This document shows, one piece after another, positions 1 to 5,765 of a DNA stretch of 8,464 bases. Both the position numbers and the translations under genes were made by a program. Each line of letters opens with the position of its first letter. Position 1 is the stretch's first letter. This DNA comes from an uncultured Lachnospiraceae bacterium (GTDB lineage Bacteria; Bacillota; Clostridia; Lachnospirales; Lachnospiraceae), in NCBI GenBank assembly GCA_902803625.1, contig CADCQV010000262.1, positions 1 to 8,464 on the forward strand. The letters are read 5' to 3'. Under the pieces are notes generated by a model that was not told where the DNA came from, ran no database searches, and saw only the letters and a list, made by a program, of their open reading frames with translations.

Positions 1-1035
1 AGCCGTCATTGAGCAGATCACTATCGTATCGAGGAAGACCTCCGCAATACCCCACATTCCCTGTCTTACCGGTTCTCTGGCACAGCTGTTGCTGTGGACC
101 ATAACAGAGGAACCGAGTCCGGCTTCATTGGAGAAAACTCCCCTCTTACAGCCGCTCTTTATTGTATTGAAGGCTATCTGTACCGCGGTTCCTGCTGCTC
201 CTCCCTTTATGGCTGCGGGTCCCAGGGCAAAGCGGAATATGGACGATATTATCTCCGGCAGGTCTCTTATATGCAAAAGGATCATAACGAGACAGCCGGC
301 TATATACATTACAGACATAAGAGGAATAAGCTTTTCGGAAACAGCCGCCAGCCGTCTGAAGCCTCCCATTATTATGACAGCGGCTGCAGCCATCAGAAGC
401 ATCCCTATCATCCAATCCGCCTTGGGTGCCCCCAGAAAGGGGTCATAATCCATATTGGGCAGGAAGGTTGATTCGAAATTGATGACTATCTTATTTATCT
501 GTCCCATGTTTCCTATGCCGAAGGAAGCCAGCACGGAAAACACACAGAAAAGCACCCCCAGAACTCTTCCGAGCTTCCTCAAGTGCTTTATGGAACCAAG
601 CCCGTCCTCCAGGTAATACATGGGGCCTCCGGACCAGGCTCCCTCCGAGTTCCGGCGCCTGTAATATAAACCAAGCACATTCTCGGAATACTTCACCATC
701 ATACCGAAAAACGCAGCCACCCACATCCAGAGCACTGCACCCGGTCCTCCGACGCATATAGCCGTTGACACTCCTGCGATATTACCGGTACCGATGACGG
801 CACAGAGGGCTGTACAGAAGGTGCGGTACTGGGACAGCGCGCCCTCGTCATTGATGATCCTTCCCTCCCCGTTTATCACTCCAAAGGTTTTTTTCCACCA
901 GTGCGGCAGATTGGTTATCTGAAAAACCCCGGTGATAACCGTACATATGAGTCCTGTCCCGAGAAGCAGTACAAGGCCGAAGGTTCCCCAGGCAAAGGAA
1001 TTAACGCTGTCATTTATCCTGATGATCGTATCCAT
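1..1035 (-). CDS. AGCS-family sodium:alanine/glycine symporter, N-terminal 345 residues (3' end beyond window)
   Basis: The open frame starts at the ATG at 1035-1033 and runs off the window at position 1 without a stop, giving 345 residues; family members usually have about 450-480. It is a hydrophobic multi-pass membrane protein expected to import alanine or glycine with Na+. AGCS hallmarks are in the right order: GTGNIAGVSTAI (82-93), GGPGA (96-100), GGPMYY (136-141), GIGNMGQ (173-179) and GVFSNEAGLGSS (299-310), the last being the most diagnostic. The N-terminus (INDSVNSFAWGTFGLVLLLGTG) matches the usual family start. The start lies 5 bases after the stop of the FIST-like gene, and a modest AGGATAG ribosome site overlaps that stop, so it is probably translated from the same message. 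No frameshift or lost motif is seen. Exact substrate (Ala, Gly or related) cannot be read from the sequence. Family assignment is very secure. Confidence 0.95.
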   Translation of the reverse strand, partial: MDTIIRINDSVNSFAWGTFGLVLLLGTGLICTVITGVFQITNLPHWWKKTFGVINGEGRIINDEGALSQYRTFCTALCAVIGTGNIAGVSTAICVGGPGAVLWMWVAAFFGMMVKYSENVLGLYYRRRNSEGAWSGGPMYYLEDGLGSIKHLRKLGRVLGVLFCVFSVLASFGIGNMGQINKIVINFESTFLPNMDYDPFLGAPKADWMIGMLLMAAAAVIIMGGFRRLAAVSEKLIPLMSVMYIAGCLVMILLHIRDLPEIISSIFRFALGPAAIKGGAAGTAVQIAFNTIKSGCKRGVFSNEAGLGSSVMVHSNSCAREPVRQGMWGIAEVFLDTIVICSMTA

Positions 1036-1040
1036 TAGAT

Positions 1041-2006
1041 CTATCCTAAAATCTCACAATATACAAGAGTCTGGTTTATCAGCTGGTAGGCAACCTCCCC
1101 AAAGGTAACGGGGCCGGTAAACGGATCCATCTTCTTTCCACTGAGATTCCCGTAATTGTAATTCAATATGCAGTTACAGGAAAAGAAGGGTTTTCTGTCC
1201 TTTTCCTCTTCCGTTTTCTTCCGAAATTCACCCTCATAGTCTTCCACTTTTTTCGCAAATCGGTATTCGATATCCTTAAATACAGGGGCGTAAAAACTGA
1301 CCGTTCCGTTTTCCACGCTCTTTATTGATGTATTGATATAGGATCCGTTGTGATCCGCCACCAGCGGCATCTTTGAATCAATCCCCAGAGAATCTATATA
1401 ATCGGAAAACAGGGTTTCCTTTCCGTCTACGGTACAGCTTCTTACGCTTAAGTCACTGTCATGGAACCTTATGACAGGATCATTCTTATCATCTTCAAAG
1501 ATATTGACGAGATTTATCATAGCGCTCTTCCCCTCAGGAAGCCTGAAATACATGACCACAGCCCTGTCGGTGTAGGACTTTCCCTCCGGTCCCGCATACA
1601 CCCTTGCTTCCCCAGGGTTCGCAAGATCATAGCCTGATATCCATCCCACAGTAGGATGCATTATGAGCTCTTCTACCTCCGGAGCCTCCTTTGCGTATTT
1701 TGCTGCCACTTTTGAACCAAAGGGCATAATGATCATGGTAAGTCCGTTGTCATAGCACTCTTCAACTATCTGGAAAACATTGTATTTACCGTAGGTGGCG
1801 ATCTTCACCTCTTCTGCAAAATCTATCTCGTTTACAAAGAGCCTGTCCTTTGTAAGCAGTCCTCCCTCATCACCGATAAGATAGGGCGTTGTTCCCCCTA
1901 TCCAGTTTCCCTTAGGCAGTTTATTGAGCAGTGAATCATCAGCCGCGATATGTAAAGTCTTTCCCCCTTCGATCAAAGAGATTGTTTCTTCCAGTGTTTT
2001 GATCAT
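1041..2006 (-). CDS. Soluble FIST-like protein of unknown function (321 aa)
   Basis: A soluble protein with no signal peptide or membrane segment. Residue numbers here count from the upstream ATG at 2012. Visible signatures are GNWIGGTTPYLIG (35-47), HPTVGWISGYDL (119-130), FSCNCILNY (277-285) and GPVTFGEVAYQLINQT (300-315). The last two resemble the end of FIST C-domains (a Cys-bearing strand, then fGE and a hNqT-type segment), and the IGGTTPY segment resembles the FIST N-domain. FIST domains are proposed ligand-binding sensors often found beside two-component genes. I recall a family with this pattern catalogued as a DUF (possibly DUF6976) but cannot verify it. Start choice: AGGAGG at 2015-2020 is only 2 bases from the ATG at 2012 but 8 bases from the in-frame ATG at 2006, so 2006 is preferred. 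It is sandwiched between the 74-aa gene and the symporter and probably co-transcribed. The gene is certain; the FIST relationship is inference. Confidence 0.85.
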   Translation of the reverse strand: MIKTLEETISLIEGGKTLHIAADDSLLNKLPKGNWIGGTTPYLIGDEGGLLTKDRLFVNEIDFAEEVKIATYGKYNVFQIVEECYDNGLTMIIMPFGSKVAAKYAKEAPEVEELIMHPTVGWISGYDLANPGEARVYAGPEGKSYTDRAVVMYFRLPEGKSAMINLVNIFEDDKNDPVIRFHDSDLSVRSCTVDGKETLFSDYIDSLGIDSKMPLVADHNGSYINTSIKSVENGTVSFYAPVFKDIEYRFAKKVEDYEGEFRKKTEEEKDRKPFFSCNCILNYNYGNLSGKKMDPFTGPVTFGEVAYQLINQTLVYCEILG

Positions 2007-2012
2007 TTCCAT

Positions 2013-2020
2013 AACCTCCT
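2013..2020 (-). promoter_or_regulatory. Ribosome binding site deciding the start of the FIST-like gene
   Basis: The minus strand reads AGGAGGTT just before the first ATG (2012). The G-rich core is only 2 bases from that ATG, too close for normal initiation, but 8 bases from the next in-frame ATG at 2006-2004. The stop codon of the 74-aa gene (TGA, 2022-2020) overlaps the first base of the core, so the two genes are likely translationally coupled. Confidence 0.75.
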
Positions 2021-2244
2021 CATTTTTTCAGAGCTGCGATATTTGCAAGGTCCACCTTGGCAACTATCGGATACTTCCCCAGAAATTTATCCATTTCAGC
2101 CATACAGGAATCCATGCAGGACGGATCCTCCTTCAGCTTTTTCTGCATTTTGGATATCAGCATATTAAAAGCAAGATTTGAGGATCTGTACTTTACTTTC
2201 CCCAGCAGAACCAATTGTATTTTTTCCTTAACTGCTTCATCCAT
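2020..2244 (-). CDS. Small uncharacterised protein (74 aa), helical, CxxxC
   Basis: I do not recognise this protein. It has 74 residues, rich in Lys, Met, Leu and Ala, with no signal peptide or membrane segment, and looks mostly helical. A central SCMDSCMAE segment puts two cysteines four residues apart (C43, C47); the tail is GKYPIVAKVDLANIAALKK. That it is real is supported by a very strong AGGAGGAT ribosome site 7 bases before the ATG, its position 11 bases after the big kinase and just before the FIST-like gene, and stop codons that overlap the neighbouring ribosome sites on both sides. Its location suggests an adaptor or regulator of the kinase or of the FIST-like protein, but nothing in the sequence shows that. 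The cysteines could serve redox sensing or metal binding, which is speculation. Confidence 0.8.
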   Translation of the reverse strand: MDEAVKEKIQLVLLGKVKYRSSNLAFNMLISKMQKKLKEDPSCMDSCMAEMDKFLGKYPIVAKVDLANIAALKK

Positions 2245-2249
2245 AGATC

Positions 2250-2258
2250 ATCCTCCTA
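2250..2258 (-). promoter_or_regulatory. Strong ribosome binding site overlapping the stop codon of the DegV hybrid kinase
   Basis: The minus strand reads TAGGAGGAT. The TAG (2258-2256) is the kinase stop codon, and its AG forms the first two bases of a perfect AGGAGG core lying 7 bases before the ATG of the 74-aa gene. This arrangement favours re-initiation by ribosomes that finish the kinase and supports the small gene as truly translated. Confidence 0.85.
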
Positions 2259-5200
2259 TCTTTCCAGCACTTCTTTTATTCCCGCAAAATCATTCACCCC
2301 GGCTTTTTCCCTGATAAGTCCGAATTTCTCACTGTAGGTATCCGGAATGGAAAATTCCCCGAGCTCATCCATAATGGCTTTCAGCATGTCAGCGTCTTCA
2401 CTCTCAGCCGCGTCCTTGAATGCCGCAAAAAAGTCTTCCATCATGTACTGATCCGCTTCGGGCCTGTCATCGTCCCCTGCCTCAGCCTTTATTTCCTCCT
2501 GAGGGAATAAAGGTTTCAATGCCTTCCTGTAGTAGATAAAATCATCCATTGCAGAGCGGTGATGGTCTTTGATGAACGAAATGTCATCTCTCTTCCCGGC
2601 ATCTTCCAGTTCTTCGGCCTTTATGGATAATCCCGTTGCACCCACAAGCCTGGATGAGCTCTTAAGAGCATGAACCTTTATTGTGTAATTCTCCCAGTCA
2701 CCGCTCTCAAAGAATCCTTCGATCTCCTTATGCTTTTCCTCAATGGAGTCATAGAAAATCTTTAGTACTGCCTTAAAGGCGTCTTCGGAACCGCTGTTCT
2801 TTGTGGCGGTTTCAACATCTATGCCCTCTATGGCGATCCCGGCTTTCTTATCCTCCCTGCCGTCTTCATCCGTAAAAGTATCATCCTCCGGAAAAGTGTC
2901 TTCCTCCCCGGGGCTCTCCTCATCTTTGATTCCCTCCTCTTCGAAGTCCCCTTCATCCCCGAAGAACTCTTCATCCCCGGTATCCTCTGCGTCTCCGGAA
3001 GTCTCCTCCTGTCCTGACAGCTGATCTCTTTCTGAAGGAACTCCCTCATCAAACGCATTATCTATCAGAGTGGAAATATTGTATTTTTTATTTGACTTAA
3101 GGAAATACAGTATCCCGAAGGTTCCTGGACCGCAATTAGAGGAAATTGCCGCCGATGCCTGCTGGAATATCACATGCTTAAAGTATGCGGTCTTTTTTAT
3201 CTCCTCCTCTATCCACTTAAGGATATCGGGATCGACATCCACATAGGTTATGAATACAACATCCGAATCCGGAATGGTATCGGTTGGAAAAGCACTGGCG
3301 ATATACTTTTTATATGCCCTTCTCGTCCTTCCCATCCAAATTCCCCCGAGCTTTGCCTTGTCATCCCTGAACCTGATAGCCGGATGCAGATTCAGGGCGT
3401 TTGCGATCTTATGGAGGCCCGTGCTCAAAAGTCCCTTTCTCATCATATATTCGGTGTCCCTGATGATAAATCCGCATTTGATCCGCTTTTTAAACGTCTC
3501 AAGCTCGGAAATGATATCATCCACCTGCATTCCCTGCTGGACAAGCTTGTAGGCAATGAGAACAAGTATTCCGGTGGAGCTTGAAAGGCATTCGGAGTTG
3601 ATCACCGAAACATTGTCAAAGGACTTTGCGGCTTCGCATGCGATCTTATAATCCCTGCTCATGGCTGCTGTAATGGAAATATGAATGATATGGTGAGCCC
3701 TTTTAAGTACATTTGAAAAGAACTCGGTATATTCATTTTCATCAGGAGGCGAAGAGGCCGCCTTCCCTCCCGAAGCCATATATCTTGTAAGCTCCGATGC
3801 GTCAATATGGGTGCCATCCAGGAAAATACCCTGTTCGGTACTTACCCTGAAGGGTATGATGGGGATCCCGCATTTCTTTATGACGTGGTCCGGAAGATCA
3901 CACATGCTGGAGGAAGTGATGATAACAGGGCTCTTCTCCGTATACCTGTCGGCTGTATGTATCTCCTCTCCCTCGCCCATCATTACCGACCGAAGTATGA
4001 TCTTTTCATTGGAAAGATGGCGGATCAGTATCTCCTCCATGGCCTCACCGGAAACAGGCTTTACAAGATAACCGTCAAAACCGGATCTGCTGTAGAGTTC
4101 CCTGTTCTCACTTCCCGCATTGGCCGTAAGGATGATGACCGGAGTGTTCCTGTTTAAGCCTCCCTCCTGATTCCGTATGGCTTCCAGACACTCTATGCCG
4201 TCCATCTCCGGCATGAGATGATCCATGAAGATTGCGTCATAGTGGGATTTGTTACAGAGCTCCAGGGCTTCCTTTCCGCTCTTTGCGGTATCTATGCCCA
4301 TGTCAGTATCAATGAGGAGCCGCTTCTCCACCTCCAGATTCATTTCATTATCATCAACTATCAGTATCCTGACCTCAGGTGCGAGGAAGCTGCTCTCATA
4401 GTTGCTCCTCTTTATCACCTGCTGATTCTGGATATTCAGTTCTCCGATCTTACTGTGATCAGAAATCCCCTGCCGGACAGTCACGGTAAATGTGGAGCCC
4501 TCTCCGTAGATGCTGTTTACGGAAATGGTTCCGTCCATCAGCTCCACAAGCTGTTTGACAATGCTGAGTCCCAGGCCTGTGCCTTCTATATGCCTGTTCT
4601 TTCCTTCATCCACCCTTTTAAAAGCATCAAAAAGATAGGGGATATCCTCTTTCTTGATACCCATTCCCGTATCGGCTATCGAGATAATGAGTTCTGTTGT
4701 GTCTTCGCCTACATTGCTTTCTATCCTCAGCTCAACATGGCCCTCTTTTGTGTATTTGATCGCATTGTTTAAGAGATTTACGATCACCTGCTTGATACGG
4801 ACCTCATCTCCGTACAGCACAGAGGGCACATCCGGGTCGATGCTGGCCTCAAATCCGATCCCCTTGTCACGGGCTCTGAGCCACATCATATTCACGATCT
4901 CGGAAAGCAGATCAGCAACATGATAGTCAACAGGAACTATATCCATGCTTTCCGCTTCTATCTTTGAAAAGTCCAGTATGTCGTTTATCAGGGCAAGGAG
5001 CATCTTTCCCGCGCCTTGTATACCATTAGCATCCTTTATGATCTCGTCGGAAGCCTCCTGATCCCTTAGTATCAGCTCATTCAGGCCCAGTATGGAATTG
5101 ATGGGTGTACGGATCTCATGGCTCATGCTGGAGAAGAAACGGTTCTGGGACTGTGTGAGCTCCTCCGCCCTTTCCGCCTCCTTCTTTGCCCGCTCATTCT

Positions 5201-5765
5201 CATTCATAAAGAGACGCCTCTGACACCAGTTCACCACGAAACACAGTATCCCCACCAGTACAAGAGAGATAAAGGAGTCAATATAATGCTTGCTGGTGGA
5301 ATGCCTGTATACCCACCAGGGATAATAATAATTGATGACGTAGCCTAAAAGGGAAAACACCGTGATAAATAAAAACATGACATTACGCCATTTTCCGTTA
5401 AGTACCAGCCCCACATAAAGATACCCAAAGATTATCCAGAGTACACCGCCGCCCTTTATGCCTCCTCCAAAGAAGAAAAGCCCCGGAAGCACAAGGAATA
5501 CAAGAAAAATAACGGTGATCTTTATAGATAGCTTCAGTTTTTCCAGCCTGAGGCCCACAAGGGCTATGAGCGGCACAGCTATAAGTATCCCCAGGATAAG
5601 CACTATCTCATATGGATTTTCCCTGATATAGATATCCCCCAGCAGGGCAAGAAAAACCGTCACCTCGGAAACAAGAGAGAGGATCAGGAATGTTCTTTCC
5701 GAAAAATCCCTTTCGGAATCCATCACTGCGGCATAGGCATCCTTGAACAGATTTACGGGATTCAT
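2256..5765 (-). CDS. Membrane hybrid histidine kinase with receiver, DegV and Hpt domains (1169 aa)
   Basis: Domains in order: about six membrane helices (roughly 24-182) with very short loops; a charged helical linker (185-208); HisKA with SHEIRTPIN (phospho-His H216); HATPase_c with N-box NLLNNAIKYT (330-339), DTGMGI (365-370) and GTGLGL (395-400); a receiver with acidic pair D471/D472, phospho-acceptor D515 in FMDHLMPEMDG, T547 and K569; a complete DegV/EDD domain (about 612-890); an acidic linker (about 915-975); an Hpt domain with HALKSSSRLVGA (phospho-His H1032); and a helical C-terminal extension (about 1105-1169). All catalytic and phospho-transfer residues are present, so it should autophosphorylate and run His-Asp-His, passing phosphate to a separate receiver such as the upstream regulator. 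DegV proteins (FakB type) bind fatty acids, so lipid control is plausible but inferred. The start overlaps the previous stop as ATGA, with a near-perfect ribosome site. No stimulus is identifiable. Confidence 0.96.
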   Translation of the reverse strand: MNPVNLFKDAYAAVMDSERDFSERTFLILSLVSEVTVFLALLGDIYIRENPYEIVLILGILIAVPLIALVGLRLEKLKLSIKITVIFLVFLVLPGLFFFGGGIKGGGVLWIIFGYLYVGLVLNGKWRNVMFLFITVFSLLGYVINYYYPWWVYRHSTSKHYIDSFISLVLVGILCFVVNWCQRRLFMNENERAKKEAERAEELTQSQNRFFSSMSHEIRTPINSILGLNELILRDQEASDEIIKDANGIQGAGKMLLALINDILDFSKIEAESMDIVPVDYHVADLLSEIVNMMWLRARDKGIGFEASIDPDVPSVLYGDEVRIKQVIVNLLNNAIKYTKEGHVELRIESNVGEDTTELIISIADTGMGIKKEDIPYLFDAFKRVDEGKNRHIEGTGLGLSIVKQLVELMDGTISVNSIYGEGSTFTVTVRQGISDHSKIGELNIQNQQVIKRSNYESSFLAPEVRILIVDDNEMNLEVEKRLLIDTDMGIDTAKSGKEALELCNKSHYDAIFMDHLMPEMDGIECLEAIRNQEGGLNRNTPVIILTANAGSENRELYSRSGFDGYLVKPVSGEAMEEILIRHLSNEKIILRSVMMGEGEEIHTADRYTEKSPVIITSSSMCDLPDHVIKKCGIPIIPFRVSTEQGIFLDGTHIDASELTRYMASGGKAASSPPDENEYTEFFSNVLKRAHHIIHISITAAMSRDYKIACEAAKSFDNVSVINSECLSSSTGILVLIAYKLVQQGMQVDDIISELETFKKRIKCGFIIRDTEYMMRKGLLSTGLHKIANALNLHPAIRFRDDKAKLGGIWMGRTRRAYKKYIASAFPTDTIPDSDVVFITYVDVDPDILKWIEEEIKKTAYFKHVIFQQASAAISSNCGPGTFGILYFLKSNKKYNISTLIDNAFDEGVPSERDQLSGQEETSGDAEDTGDEEFFGDEGDFEEEGIKDEESPGEEDTFPEDDTFTDEDGREDKKAGIAIEGIDVETATKNSGSEDAFKAVLKIFYDSIEEKHKEIEGFFESGDWENYTIKVHALKSSSRLVGATGLSIKAEELEDAGKRDDISFIKDHHRSAMDDFIYYRKALKPLFPQEEIKAEAGDDDRPEADQYMMEDFFAAFKDAAESEDADMLKAIMDELGEFSIPDTYSEKFGLIREKAGVNDFAGIKEVLER
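2505..2789 (-). other. Hpt phosphotransfer domain of the DegV hybrid kinase
   Basis: Residues about 993-1087 of the 1169-aa protein form a typical four-helix Hpt domain. The helix before the active site ends in SGDWENYTIKVHALKSSSRL, with H1032 as the phosphorylated histidine and K1035/S1036 in the expected positions of the HxLKG(S/A) signature. The usual Gly after Lys is Ser here. It should carry phosphate from D515 of its own receiver, or from the receiver of the neighbouring kinase, to a stand-alone receiver. Confidence 0.9.
2841..3023 (-). repeat. Low-complexity acidic linker with short imperfect repeats inside the DegV hybrid kinase
   Basis: Residues about 915-975 are overwhelmingly Asp, Glu, Gly, Ser and Thr, with repeated units of the type GDEEFFGD and GDFEEEG. 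In the DNA, an 11-base unit, cttcatccccg on the plus strand, occurs at 2951-2961 and again at 2969-2979, embedded in wider ttcctc/ttcatc repetition. It separates the DegV domain from the Hpt domain and is probably a disordered tether. The repetition could allow length change by slippage. It is not a separate mobile or regulatory element. Confidence 0.8.
3096..3932 (-). other. DegV (EDD-fold, fatty-acid-binding family) domain embedded in the hybrid kinase
   Basis: Residues about 612-890 follow the DegV plan throughout. They include an N-terminal VIITSSSMCDLP strand (canonically TDSssDlp), then IPIIPFRV, an SSPP segment at 671-674 (canonically tSqPs), HISITAAMSRDY (canonically iSs.lSGtY), VINSECLSSSTG (canonically viDS.s.s.G), a KGLLSTG loop, a central domain, and NCGPGTFGILYF at the end (canonically H.GPGalgi.y). 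The length, about 280 residues, is that of a complete stand-alone DegV/FakB protein, so it is a full domain. Several conserved polar positions differ (Asp to Ser at 618, Asp to Asn at 723, His to Asn at 877), so ligand and mode of binding may differ from FakB. The family call is secure; the ligand is unknown. Confidence 0.9.

Noticed and set aside
146..757. Minus-strand frames at 146-415 and 491-757
   Set aside because: They are out of frame with the AGCS symporter, whose continuous frame with all family motifs runs from 1035 to 1.
1036..2022. Transcription terminator or promoter between the downstream genes
   Set aside because: The gaps of 5 to 13 bases are filled by ribosome sites; I see no hairpin with a T-run and no credible -35/-10 pair in them.
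2951..2980. Short direct repeats as a CRISPR or recombination element
   Set aside because: The repeats are only about 11 bases, lie inside a coding frame and reflect the acidic low-complexity protein linker.
2803..3024. Serine-rich plus-strand frame opposite the acidic linker
   Set aside because: Its Ser/Pro-rich composition is simply the complement of the Asp/Glu-rich coding repeat on the minus strand.
4218..4772. Plus-strand open frame of 184 codons opposite the kinase
   Set aside because: It lies fully antisense to the receiver and ATPase region of the DegV kinase, has no ribosome site I can see, and its translation shows no family pattern. It is a shadow of the real frame.
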